Position numbers and translations under genes: made by a program. Below, piece after piece: positions 16,497 to 25,200 of a stretch of 64,000 nucleotides of DNA. Below the pieces are notes generated by a model that worked only from the letters and a program-made list of their open reading frames with translations, was not told the DNA's origin and made no database searches. The stretch is from a bacterium (lineage in GTDB: Bacteria > Verrucomicrobiota > Kiritimatiellia > CAIKKV01 > CAITUY01). The stretch is from positions 179,697-243,696 of the forward strand of contig JBAXWB010000002.1 in the NCBI GenBank assembly GCA_037128595.1, in the 5' to 3' direction. Numbering within the stretch: position 1 is the first letter of the stretch; every line of letters starts with the position of its first letter.

Positions 16497-16872
16497 GACA
16501 GGCGGCATAGAGGATTGAGTCAGCCGTCTGCCGGTCGAGTAATTCGCTGGCGTAAATAGCGTCATGAATCAAGGCCCCCCGGATGATTGCCGGTGAGTCA
16601 CGCGTCAGGCCCAGCGGCGCCGCCAGCACTTCAGGGATACTCGCCCCGTCAGTTTTGAACCCTTCTTTAATAGTCACCGTGTAGGTCACGCCGGACACGG
16701 TTACAGAGGTTTTGCAGTTGTTCGTCAGCGTCCACTCATTGATGCCAGAATTCCACAGCGGAAGATTGGCGGGAGGCACGTCAGGCTGAAATGACATGAT
16801 GGCTGCCAGCCAAATACCAAACGCCCCAAGCGTTCCTATAATCGCTTTGCGGTATTTCTGCCACGATTTCAC
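16327..16872 (-). CDS. DUF1353-family phage protein with N-terminal membrane anchor
   Basis: A 181-residue protein. I start it at the GTG (VKSWQKYRKA) that overlaps the upstream stop and has AAGGAG 10 bases ahead. One transmembrane segment (AIIGTLGAFGIWLAAIM) is followed by the DUF1353 core: VTIKEGFKTDGASIPEVLAAPLG, ALIHDAIYAS and DRQTADSILYAACLNDGM. DUF1353 proteins occur near phage lysis genes and the function is not established. The core ends near VREWGFVAWDRHT; the Ser/Arg-rich tail overlaps the convergent plus-strand gene by 170 bp. Confidence 0.8.
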   Translation of the reverse strand: MKSWQKYRKAIIGTLGAFGIWLAAIMSFQPDVPPANLPLWNSGINEWTLTNNCKTSVTVSGVTYTVTIKEGFKTDGASIPEVLAAPLGLTRDSPAIIRGALIHDAIYASELLDRQTADSILYAACLNDGMAPEKALAVWKAVREWGFVAWDRHTDESVSTARTKVEVHTTSRTRYSSSRYR

Positions 16873-17243
16873 GGCTTGTTCTCCTTGATCTTCCGGTCCT
16901 TCAGCCATTCCCGTAGGTCGTCGGTATACTTCCCAAAGTCTCCGGGGTGGCATACCCACATGTGGCAATTCCGGCATACCAGAATGAAGTTATCCGGGTT
17001 CGCCGCCTGCTCCGGGAATGCTTCTCGGGGGTGAATATGATGGATCTCTAAAACCCGGTCCGCCGCCGCTGGCTTCCCGCATACCTCGCACCGGGAGGGG
17101 TGGGCCTGCCTGTAGGCGGTCATTGCGTGCTGAACCTGCGCCGGTGTCGGAACTGGTCGCGGAACGGCTTCTTGACGCGGTAGAGACTGGCACCCGGTCA
17201 AGAGCGCCAGCATCACCGCGAATATGGAGACACAACGAATCAT
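16869..17243 (-). CDS. HNH nuclease-like domain on a lipoprotein signal peptide
   Basis: A 124-residue protein. Residues 1-18 are a lipoprotein signal with lipobox LLTGC (Cys18), followed by a Pro-rich linker and an HNH domain: Cys52/Cys55 (RCEVCGK), EIHHIHP with His68/69, Asn85 in DNFILVC, and Cys90/Cys93-His94 (CRNCHMW). The four-Cys zinc site and the HHxHP...N...H core are those of active HNH nucleases. Phage HNH genes usually lie beside the terminase and are cytoplasmic; this one sits among membrane and lipoprotein genes and should be exported and lipid-anchored. Possible roles are degrading DNA of competing phages in the periplasm or releasing virions from host DNA at lysis. Confidence 0.78.
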   Translation of the reverse strand: MIRCVSIFAVMLALLTGCQSLPRQEAVPRPVPTPAQVQHAMTAYRQAHPSRCEVCGKPAAADRVLEIHHIHPREAFPEQAANPDNFILVCRNCHMWVCHPGDFGKYTDDLREWLKDRKIKENKP

Positions 17244-17497
17244 TTTTGTTTCGGGGGCTCCTCATTCCGGGCCTTCTCCACCTTGGCATTCCATTCTTTG
17301 GTTGCCTTGTTGCTGCTCACAACGGCAAAAACAATCAGCACAATGGCCGGAAGGGGTTGCGCCCAAAACCGGGCGTTCTCCTCCGGGTACTGGGACGCCA
17401 TCCCGGAACCCAGCAAAATGCCCGCCGCCAGCATGGCGATGTACCGGGCTTTTTTTCCCTTGATTTGCGTCAAAACGAATTCAATTAGCTGCTTCAT
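17240..17497 (-). CDS. Small two-helix membrane protein, holin-like
   Basis: An 85-residue protein with two transmembrane segments (about 19-35 and 47-62) and a charged, Lys/Glu-rich C-terminal tail (KATKEWNAKVEKARNEEPPKQK). Size, topology and position next to a peptidase and DUF1353 fit a holin, but holins have no conserved motif. It begins 13 bp downstream of the peptidase stop and overlaps the HNH lipoprotein gene by 4 bp. Confidence 0.5.
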   Translation of the reverse strand: MKQLIEFVLTQIKGKKARYIAMLAAGILLGSGMASQYPEENARFWAQPLPAIVLIVFAVVSSNKATKEWNAKVEKARNEEPPKQK

Positions 17498-17510
17498 AAT
17501 GTTCCTTTCA

Positions 17511-18257
17511 TCAGTGAGTTATGATTTTCTTCCACCCGTCCCACTGTTCCCAGCCTTCGGGCTCCTGAACGTAATACTTCGCGTCTTCAAGACCCGTGAG
17601 GCTGTCATAACTTTCCGACATGATGAATAACCCGTTCCAAGCGAACTTTGGACCCCATGAGTTTTGATCCTGCCAGAAGTTATAATTCCCCTGGGTGAGT
17701 CGGGACGCGTCAATCGTTGCGTGCCCGGCGGTTCCATCAGCGCCCGGCCCCTCGTAGACCTGTCCATTATCCGGGCTCGTGCCGTGATTGACCCAGCCCG
17801 ACACGTCCCGCCCGTCGATGAAGGGCGTCCGCTCGAACTGGGGTGAATACATGGCCTCACTCCGGGAGATGGTCATCAGCATGGAACCGGGGGCGAATAC
17901 TCCCAAGTCCAGCGCGGCCTGAAACGCCTCCGGGATGTAAAGCCCGCCGTCCATGTCCCCGTCATAGAACATCTTCCGGGCGCGTGCCCAAATGGCGTCA
18001 CCGTCAATCTGGTCGAACGTCTTCAAGGTATCCTTACCCACAAACCGGCGAAGCATGATTTCCTTGAAATTGCCCAGGGCGTGCCCGGCGCAAGATGGTC
18101 CGTTCTGGTTTTCAGAGGGGACACACCACGGCACCCATGTAAACGGCACACACGGCACGAAAGCTTCTGCTTCCATTCGCCGGGGAGCGCGGGGGGACAT
18201 TGCCTTCATCCCCTTCCATTCTTTGTTTTGCCACCATTGATTTTTCATATTGTTCAC
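17511..18257 (-). CDS. Papain-family (C1) cysteine peptidase-like protein
   Basis: A 248-residue protein with the papain fold signature: SENQNGPSCAGHALGNF with Cys56 as nucleophile and Gln51/Asn50 at the oxyanion position, GTAGHATIDA with His179, and DQNSWGPKFAWNGLF with Asn199. There is no clear signal peptide; the first 30 residues are basic and include a Trp pair. C1 peptidases are uncommon in phages. It is placed where an endolysin is expected, but a protease substrate is more likely than peptidoglycan glycan. It might cleave peptide cross-links, a host surface protein or virion precursors. It starts at a GTG overlapping the lipoprotein stop. Confidence 0.8.
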   Translation of the reverse strand: MNNMKNQWWQNKEWKGMKAMSPRAPRRMEAEAFVPCVPFTWVPWCVPSENQNGPSCAGHALGNFKEIMLRRFVGKDTLKTFDQIDGDAIWARARKMFYDGDMDGGLYIPEAFQAALDLGVFAPGSMLMTISRSEAMYSPQFERTPFIDGRDVSGWVNHGTSPDNGQVYEGPGADGTAGHATIDASRLTQGNYNFWQDQNSWGPKFAWNGLFIMSESYDSLTGLEDAKYYVQEPEGWEQWDGWKKIITH

Positions 18258-18460
18258 CAGTGCGGTACGGGAATTGCGTTTGTTCCAGCTTTAGGAGCCC
18301 CTTGATAGGGCCAGTCATCACTGACAGAGGTTGACTTACAACCTGAAAGAGTTCCCGCAACGGCCATCCCAATAACCAGCCAAACGGCCAATTTAACCGG
18401 GATAGAAGGAACAGGGCTAAATCTGCGGCCATTACGGGAATTGTTTGTCATGCGCTTCAT
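18254..18460 (-). CDS. Small lipoprotein (possible o-spanin-like)
   Basis: A 68-residue protein: a basic N-terminus, hydrophobic segment (VKLAVWLVIGMAVAGT) and a lipobox LSGC at about residue 41, leaving a 28-residue mature peptide with several Pro. A short outer-membrane lipoprotein next to a holin-like gene and a peptidase resembles Rz1/o-spanin layout, but no matching i-spanin is evident. Overlaps both neighbours by 4 bp. Confidence 0.55.
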   Translation of the reverse strand: MKRMTNNSRNGRRFSPVPSIPVKLAVWLVIGMAVAGTLSGCKSTSVSDDWPYQGAPKAGTNAIPVPHW

Positions 18461-19113
18461 TGGACAATCCTTTCAATCGCATTGGTTTGGGGGGATTGCG
18501 TTCGGGATTTGTTCTGTTTGTGGAGCCCAACGCCAAGCGCGGTCGTGATCGCAACGGCTGCTACGATAACGCAATAGCCGAACAGAATCAGGCCAGCATT
18601 GGGGGCCTTGTGGCATACGGCAATGATGTACCGCCGCGTGTGGTTGTAAGGTGTCTTATTGCCCTTGGTTATGAATCTGATGTTCTCAGGGGTATCCCCG
18701 TTGTGCATCTCGTAATCTGCGAATCCAAGCACCTCAATATTCTGCCCGTTCTTCGTGAAGTTCTCGGCAATCAGGGTCCCATTGCTCTTGGAGCCTTCAA
18801 GCCGGACATGGCCTTCACCCAGGGAAGATAACATCCACCAGCCCCGGCATGACGGGCGATACACGGCGTACCGGATAAGAAGCCCGGTAGACGGCTCGAT
18901 GTGGCACTCCTCATAGTGGGCATTGGCGGAAACACTGGCCTCCGTGTATCCGGCGGGATCTTCCAAGTCGCCCGTGACAACCACCGGCGCGGGGGGGGGC
19001 GTCGGAACCGGAACCGGCGTAGGAACCGGGGTGGGCTCAGTCTTCTTCTTGCTTTTCTGATACGCATCCAACGCCTTCACGATCAAGTCACTCAGTCTCT
19101 GCCAGATAGTCAT
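18457..19113 (-). CDS. Membrane-anchored phage protein with Pro-rich linker
   Basis: A 218-residue protein starting at MTIWQRLSDL (ribosome-binding site AGGAG; the start overlaps the previous stop as TAATG). It has an amphipathic helix, a PTPVPTPVPVPTPPPAP linker, a soluble beta-rich domain of about 110 residues (DLEDPAGYTEASVSANAHYEE ... FITKGNK), and a C-terminal transmembrane segment near GLILFGYCVIVAAVAITTALG followed by a short charged tail. It may be a tail-anchored envelope protein. I recognise no family. Confidence 0.6.
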   Translation of the reverse strand: MTIWQRLSDLIVKALDAYQKSKKKTEPTPVPTPVPVPTPPPAPVVVTGDLEDPAGYTEASVSANAHYEECHIEPSTGLLIRYAVYRPSCRGWWMLSSLGEGHVRLEGSKSNGTLIAENFTKNGQNIEVLGFADYEMHNGDTPENIRFITKGNKTPYNHTRRYIIAVCHKAPNAGLILFGYCVIVAAVAITTALGVGLHKQNKSRTQSPQTNAIERIVQ

Positions 19114-19301
19114 TATTTTATACTCCTGATTATTACCACCGTTATACACACCACAAACGCCGTCCAAAACATGCACGTCCCCAGCAATCCAGACCGGGCG
19201 AACCTGTCACCTGCCCCCGGATTGCTCGACATTCCCCCGACAAACACCGCGAAAGAACTGACGAGCGTCAGGACAAAAAACAAAAGGGCCAGCGCCTTCA
19301 T
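19113..19301 (-). CDS. Small membrane protein with two helices
   Basis: A 62-residue protein with hydrophobic segments at about 3-22 and 39-58, separated by a Gly/Asn/Pro-rich loop (SSNPGAGDRFARSG). A second holin-like candidate in this cassette. Its stop overlaps the next start (TAATG). Confidence 0.5.
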   Translation of the reverse strand: MKALALLFFVLTLVSSFAVFVGGMSSNPGAGDRFARSGLLGTCMFWTAFVVCITVVIIRSIK

Positions 19302-19543
19302 CGTTCTATCCTCACTGACTCAGCCGGGACACGTACACTCACCCGTTTGCCGTCCGCCGTGGTGAGAGGAATTGAAACTGTGTCGCCGCCCTGGGGAGAA
19401 AGGGACTGCGTGACTGTATTGTTGTCGCCGTTGATTTTAAGGTTGTTACACCGCGAGCCGTGGAACCATGACACCACAACCAGCGTCAGGCTGTAGACGA
19501 TTGCCAGCGTAATAGGGTCCGAAAATCCTGATTTCCTACTCAC
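19298..19543 (-). CDS. Small single-pass membrane protein
   Basis: An 81-residue protein. The start is a GTG that overlaps the upstream TGA and has a strong AGGAGG ahead. It has one hydrophobic segment (PITLAIVYSLTLVVVSWF) and a soluble tail rich in Asn/Thr/Val (NNLKINGDNNTVTQSL). Function unknown. Confidence 0.5.
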   Translation of the reverse strand: MSRKSGFSDPITLAIVYSLTLVVVSWFHGSRCNNLKINGDNNTVTQSLSPQGGDTVSIPLTTADGKRVSVRVPAESVRIER

Positions 19544-19977
19544 AACACACCTCCTACTTTTGCGGCCAGAAACGCCAGCCATGACACCGTTGCCATGCCG
19601 GATACAATCAGAACGGTAGAGGGTTTCCCCTGCGCCTTGACGCCATGCCCCTGAATGACCGTCAATCCGGCGTCACAGGTATTCCCACCGCTTTCCTTCG
19701 CAATCACCAGCGGGCAATTCTTCGTGTGGGTTTCGAGGGAGTCATTCAGGATGCTCCTGAAGTCACTCGGACGGTGAAGGGCATCACGGGCAATACAAAT
19801 TCCGAATGACACCATGGCCTCAGTCAATGCCTGAATCTTATCCGGGGCACCATTGGCCGCGTGCCCGGTAGCAATCAGCATGTCAGTGAGTGCGTCCTTA
19901 TGGCCCTGTCCAAGATCCTTGGAGCCCTGAACCTGTTCGCGCATAACTTTGATCTTCTCCTGTTCAACGGTGCTCAT
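19540..19977 (-). CDS. Hypothetical protein with C-terminal transmembrane segment
   Basis: A 145-residue protein: a helical cytoplasmic-type N-terminal part with His, Cys and Arg clusters (FGICIARDALHRPSDF), then a final hydrophobic segment TVLIVSGMATVSWLAFLAA. It would be tail-anchored. Coupled to the downstream GTG gene. Confidence 0.5.
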   Translation of the reverse strand: MSTVEQEKIKVMREQVQGSKDLGQGHKDALTDMLIATGHAANGAPDKIQALTEAMVSFGICIARDALHRPSDFRSILNDSLETHTKNCPLVIAKESGGNTCDAGLTVIQGHGVKAQGKPSTVLIVSGMATVSWLAFLAAKVGGVL

Positions 19978-20660
19978 GCTGCCTTCCTTTTCATGGCCCG
20001 GCGATGGGCGGTAGTGGGTTCGAGGTAAAAGCCTATGCCGTGTACTCGTTTGATGTTGATACCGATCTTACGTCCCAGCATTGATTTGAAAGTGTCGATT
20101 GATCTCCCCGCTATGCGAGACACCTGGGTATCAAGAATCATCAGCGGGACTACTGCGCCAAGATCCGCACAAAGGAGGGCCAGCATTCTCAATTCTTGAT
20201 TGGTTAGTTTGATCGTTTTACCGTTTTTAATGACAACACACCGGTTGAAATCTGCGACAGACACGCCAAGATCAACTCGGGCGGGTACCATTGATCTCAG
20301 GAAATACCAGTCCATTCGCGTGATAACCACTTGATTAGCGGCATAAAGCAAGATGGGGTTTACAGTCGGATTGTTAGGTCCATTATCATTCATTCTGATC
20401 TTCTTGCGATCTTCCGGAATGATGGTCTCAGATGCCGGCATTTTCGCCAGGGGATAGGTAATGCCTTTTGATCCGATGACGTGTTGCGTCGTGATGGCGT
20501 CCTTTCCCTGCTCTTTCCGCCGCTTACATGCCGGGCATACCCGCGTATCGTCGGACCCATTCCGGACAGAGAACAGGCGGGAACAAGTCCAGCATAAGCG
20601 CTGTACGACCGGGGCGCGGTCGGTACTTATACATTCGACTAGTTCCATTATGTCCATCAT
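19974..20660 (-). CDS. Zinc-finger protein with OmpR-type winged-helix DNA-binding domain
   Basis: A 228-residue protein. Residues 18-50 carry a Cys4 finger (LCWTCSRLF ... RVCPACKRRK). The C-terminal about 75 residues match the Trans_reg_C (OmpR/PhoB) winged helix: NGKTIKLTNQELRMLALL, a recognition region around RIAGRSIDTFKSMLGRKIG and the terminal wing VHGIGFYLEP. There is no receiver domain. This is a likely DNA-binding regulator placed within a run of membrane and lipoprotein genes, so it could control this cassette or host envelope genes. Overlaps both neighbours by 4 bp. Confidence 0.7.
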   Translation of the reverse strand: MMDIMELVECISTDRAPVVQRLCWTCSRLFSVRNGSDDTRVCPACKRRKEQGKDAITTQHVIGSKGITYPLAKMPASETIIPEDRKKIRMNDNGPNNPTVNPILLYAANQVVITRMDWYFLRSMVPARVDLGVSVADFNRCVVIKNGKTIKLTNQELRMLALLCADLGAVVPLMILDTQVSRIAGRSIDTFKSMLGRKIGINIKRVHGIGFYLEPTTAHRRAMKRKAA

Positions 20661-21472
20661 GGGTCCACCGTAAATACTGCGGAATACCCGTGTATCCGTT
20701 GGTCATAGACTGAAATCAATACCAGCCTCATGGCGTCCGCCTCAGGTACGTTGAGGCTGATGGTCTTGGAATTAACGCCGTCCACACAGTTGCTAATCGT
20801 TGTGATCCAATGAGTCATATCAACGCCTGAACTGTCCGGTGTCATCCAGTAGAGATTCATGACTGGTCCAGCCCCCAGTTGTCGCCATGTAATAACCGTC
20901 CCGTTGCCCTGCCACTGGATAGATCCTCCTGCGGGGGCGGTCATGACTGCCCCGCCAATCGTGAATATATCAGTATGGGGATATTCACCGTCGGGGAGGT
21001 CGTAAGGTCTCCGCGGGGATCTGGCGGGCCATGTGCCTCCGTCCAGAGTCGTGGCACGAATCATGGCATTGGTTGTCATCAGATTGTAATCCTGGGGCGG
21101 GCTCCATTGGAAATCGCAATGGATACGGGCTTCATCGAATTGGACGCCGTAACCTATGCGCCGGTTCCAGTTCGATCCACCATCAAGGGATAGTTCCAGG
21201 TGAAACCGCTTGGAGGGCCACTTATTGGTGCTGATGTCATTGTAGGCCGCCATTCCTACCGGGCTATTGGTGTCCATACATGCGGTGTTCGTAATGGCGA
21301 AAATCGGGACGGTGTACACGTTCCCGTTCGGGTCATCGCCCCGGATGATGACGGCATTCTCGCCATTGGCTTGCGGAACACCAATCTGAAAGCGTGCCGG
21401 AATGATAGAGGGCGGGGGAGTGGTGGCGCATCCCCCGAATACCAGCATCATGACTATCCAGCATTTACGCAT
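20657..21472 (-). CDS. Phage-encoded lipoprotein
   Basis: A 271-residue protein with a lipoprotein signal peptide ending at VFGGC (Cys15), followed by a beta-rich domain. The sequence FHLELSLDGGSNWNRRIGYGVQ and SIQWQGNGTVITWRQLGAGPVMNLYW looks like two immunoglobulin- or FnIII-like sandwiches. It should be lipid-anchored on the host envelope. It could serve in lysogenic conversion or superinfection exclusion; neither is shown. The start overlaps the previous stop (TAATG). Confidence 0.65.
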   Translation of the reverse strand: MRKCWIVMMLVFGGCATTPPPSIIPARFQIGVPQANGENAVIIRGDDPNGNVYTVPIFAITNTACMDTNSPVGMAAYNDISTNKWPSKRFHLELSLDGGSNWNRRIGYGVQFDEARIHCDFQWSPPQDYNLMTTNAMIRATTLDGGTWPARSPRRPYDLPDGEYPHTDIFTIGGAVMTAPAGGSIQWQGNGTVITWRQLGAGPVMNLYWMTPDSSGVDMTHWITTISNCVDGVNSKTISLNVPEADAMRLVLISVYDQRIHGYSAVFTVDP

Positions 21473-21924
21473 TATTTACCGGCTCCCATGGGTTTTCCGT
21501 CATCACCCATTTTGGCAAGCATGAGGTGTCCATTATTAGAAAAAAGCCAGAGTTTTCGCGGCCAGCGTTCCATCAGGGAATTGAGACGAGCAACGGCCTT
21601 TCGTTCATCTTCCGTAAGGGTAACGCCCGCCGGTACCGTAATGGCTTCCTCGGTCCGGATGCGGTAGGCTACGGGCTTTTCAGAGCGCACCTGTAATGCA
21701 GGCCCGATGCCATCGACGCCCGGCTTGCCTTCCGGTCCTGAGGGGCATTGACTGAAGGCGGCATAGGCCACAATGAAAATCAAAACCAACATCACAGATA
21801 TTTTCCGCAGTTGCCGACATTCGGCGGCAGGAACAGCATGAAAACAGAGGCAAAGTTTATTCCCACTCGGGAAGTCTTTGTCCTTGGCTGTACCCCTGCG
21901 GAAATAGTTGAACGGATTACGCAT
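21472..21924 (-). CDS. Membrane-anchored protein with short collagen-like stretch
   Basis: A 150-residue protein starting at MRNPFNYF, whose ATG overlaps the previous gene and has GGAG 8 bases ahead. A hydrophobic segment near residues 45-60 (ISVMLVLIFIVAYAAFSQ) is followed by GPEGKPGVDG and a soluble tail. It could be an internal signal-anchor or, if initiation is further in, an exported fibre-associated protein. It lies directly downstream of the fibre gene. Confidence 0.5.
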   Translation of the reverse strand: MRNPFNYFRRGTAKDKDFPSGNKLCLCFHAVPAAECRQLRKISVMLVLIFIVAYAAFSQCPSGPEGKPGVDGIGPALQVRSEKPVAYRIRTEEAITVPAGVTLTEDERKAVARLNSLMERWPRKLWLFSNNGHLMLAKMGDDGKPMGAGK

Positions 21925-22222
21925 TCGGCTGCGCTCCAATCAGTTCGTACAACCGTTCCATCGCCCGGACCAGACCGGCATCAAGTCGGACGGTGATTTC
22001 AGGATGGGCGGCCATCACGGCATTGATTTCTTCATCCGTGATCGTACATTGCGGAATGCGAATCAATCCCTCAGCGGTCTTGAAGATCAGGGGAATAGGC
22101 TGACCGTCCACGATTCCGAACACGTCAGCGGTGTACTGCGTGCCGTCATATTTGACATTTTCAATCAGGACAGCCTCATAGCTGTAGTTCGATGCAATCG
22201 GTGTTGGAAGTGCGTATTTCAT
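21917..22222 (-). CDS. Hypothetical protein downstream of the tail fibre
   Basis: A 101-residue soluble protein: YDGTQYTADVFGIVDGQPIPLIFKTAEGLIRIP and a helical end (VRLDAGLVRAMERLYELIG). No recognised domain. Ten bp separate it from the fibre gene upstream, so it may be a fibre assembly chaperone or accessory, as often found after fibre genes. Confidence 0.55.
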   Translation of the reverse strand: MKYALPTPIASNYSYEAVLIENVKYDGTQYTADVFGIVDGQPIPLIFKTAEGLIRIPQCTITDEEINAVMAAHPEITVRLDAGLVRAMERLYELIGAQPNA

Positions 22223-22231
22223 AGTTTCTCC

Positions 22232-25200
22232 TTATAAAATTATGATGTTTGTGACGTAGCCGCTCTGGAACTGATAGACGTTGGTACGCCCCCCGATGCC
22301 GAGGTTTGTCGAGTTACCGCTCGGCCAGTTGGTCGAAAAGATGTTGCGCCCGAATGCCTGAATGCCGCCATTGGTAGCCGTGATGGTTGCCATCAATGCC
22401 CCTCCCGTCGCGTAGAAACTCACGGCCCCATTGTTAGTGAGGCTGAGATTGCCCACCGTCGTCCGACCCAGCGCCTTGATGTCACCACTGGCACCGGTGA
22501 GCGTCAGGAGGTTTGTAGCGACTGCCCCGTAAAACGTAAGGTTTCCTGAGTTGGTGATGACGGTGTTCCACATTGTGATCAGGGGCGTCGTGCCAGAATC
22601 GACAGAGAATACGGCCTGACTTGAGGCGTTGTAAATCTGCATCCCCTGATAGTTTACCCCGAACCGCAAGCCGGTCTGGTAAGGGTCCCATAGGCGTAGG
22701 CCATAAGTGGAGTTGAGCATCCAGACCAAATTTCCCCCGGTAAATTTGCAGGAAACCGCGTCAAGGCTTAATGATCCAAACCCAAGAATCGGCATCTGGC
22801 TGGGGCCGTCGTAGGTCGTGACGCCATTCAAATCCAGCATCGTCCGGTTGCGGCCTAATTCGTCCTTGATATAAACCTCAGTACCCGAGGTTAAACGGAT
22901 GATCCCGCCAGCATTCTTGTAGGTCATTCCGGTGGTATCCAAGCGTGTGCGGGTGGTGCTCAGGGTGTCCTTTACGTCGATTCCTCCCGGTGTCACGGTC
23001 ATATTCGATAGGGTAAGCACGCTGAAATTCATGTTTGTATTCCATGCTCTGAAGAGGGGTTCCGGGTATCCGGTTGCGCCGGAGATGTCTCCGAGGTGTT
23101 TACCGTCAAACGCGGCGTTCGTGGTCATCAGCTTGATTCCGCCATCCCATAACAGGCCCACTTCAGACCCCGCCACAGACCAGCCGGCAATCGTATGCCC
23201 GTTATACCCACGGTCATAAAGTCCCCACTCGTTGGTATGCCCCTGAAAGGTCAGGCTGGGAGCCAGACGGGTTCCGCCCCATAACCGGACGTTGCAGGAA
23301 AGGTCCTCTTCGTACATTTGCAACGTGCCCTTGATCATGGTGATTCCATTGGAGTCAATGCGCGTAACGTTCTGGCCTCCAACCTTCTGGAACAGGGCGT
23401 TCGTGCTGATCAAGTCTGCATCCCATACGGCGGGCAGATTCGTCATACCTGGTCCAATCGGACCTTGGGGACCGGGCGGTATGACGATATCCAGGATAAC
23501 ATTTGTCGAGTTGCCCGTATTCGTCACGGCGGCGGTGGTGCCGGTGGTGACATTCCCGATATTGATTGTCGGGGAAATTCCGGGCAAACCATCCCGTCCA
23601 ATAACGCCATCCTGACCAGGAAGTCCATCACGACCGTCACGGCCATCAGTCCCGTCACGGCCCGCCGCTCCATTGGTGCCGCTGAGTCCATCACGACCGT
23701 CACGGCCGACAGTTCCGTCCCAATAATCTACCCCTTTTACCGGGGTGTATCCCGGCACGCCCTGGTCACCTTTCGCCGCCCCCACAAACACCGTTACCTG
23801 AGTATTCGTACCATCTTTCCCCGCCGGTCCCCTTTCTCCCACCGGCCACGAGGTCTTAGTGATTCCCCCGAGGGTGATAGCCGGGACTGTCAGGGGGACG
23901 GTGACAACCAGACCATTGACGTTTGTGCTCGCCTGAACCGCCCGGAAGTAGGCCGTTGGCCAGACACTACTGAAGGTCATGACGTAGGACCCGTTCGTTT
24001 TGGTCGGGTAGGTAGACGTTGCGTTCGTGATTTCGATCCAGTTCCCGGCGGTCAGGTCGGTTGTGTATTCGATCCACGGCTTTGACGTGACCGTGTTTGT
24101 GGATACCCGGACAGTCATGAGCGGTCCGGGGGTGAATCCGGCAATCGAAAGGAGCCGGTTCGACATGGAGACATAGAGGATATCCTTGCCGTTGTAGGAT
24201 AGGGCGAAATAGTTTCCGCTGCCCAGCATCGACCATTGATTGTCCAAATAGACCCGGCGCCCGCCCATGTTCACACCGTCAATCTTGTTCCCGGCCCCGT
24301 TGGCGTCATAGTCTGCCCACCGGCTCGGCGTCATGCTGCCGAAAACTTCGTCAATCCGTTCCTGCATGGTGCGCAGATTCACGGGGTCAAGTTCCCCGGC
24401 GGGATCGTCAACCGTGACATGCGTCCCCTCAAACGAGTTTGTTGTCCCGCACAGACCGGGGGCCCCCCATGTCCACACCACAAGATTGCTCAGGGAAATG
24501 GATACCGGGCCTTCCTCGCCGATGCTTGGAATATCAGCCGTCTCATTCCCAATCGAGCGCACGGAATAGATATCACCGGCGGAAAGCAGGCCGTGCGTGT
24601 TCGTCACCCATGCCCAGGTATCAATCAAGTCAGTCAGGCCCATGCCAATGTGAGTCGAGTGAGAGTATTCCCAGCGGGCAATAGGGACCGTCGAGACAAC
24701 CGTAATCATCCCCGTGGGCGTCAGGGTGGCCGTGCTGCCGTCCCATGTCCCATTGGAGACCGTTACGGTGTAGTTGGTGGTAACGTACCGGCCATTCACG
24801 CGGGCCACGCCACTGGTCAATAGGTACTGAATCCCGCCCTCAATCGCCGGGGTTCCCCAGTAAGGCCGCCCGGTGGCCGTGTTGATGTAAAGGATCTGAC
24901 CGTTCGCGCCGGGATTCGAGGCAGAACGCATAACGCCGCCGTGGGCATCCGTGGTTTGTCCTATGTGGCTTGAGAAGGCGTCAAGGGCCGTGGTGGAGGT
25001 AATGACCTCCTTGACCGCCCGCACGTCATATTCCCCCATGGTGGGCACGTCGTAAACGTCCCCATTGGCATAGTCAACAAGGTAGGCGTTTCCGGGCGTC
25101 GTGATCGTGCCAGACCAGTAATAACCCACATTGGGATTCCAGCCGGGGGAGGTCAACACCATGGCGACAAGTTCATCCCTCGTCGGCAATCGTCCGCCCC

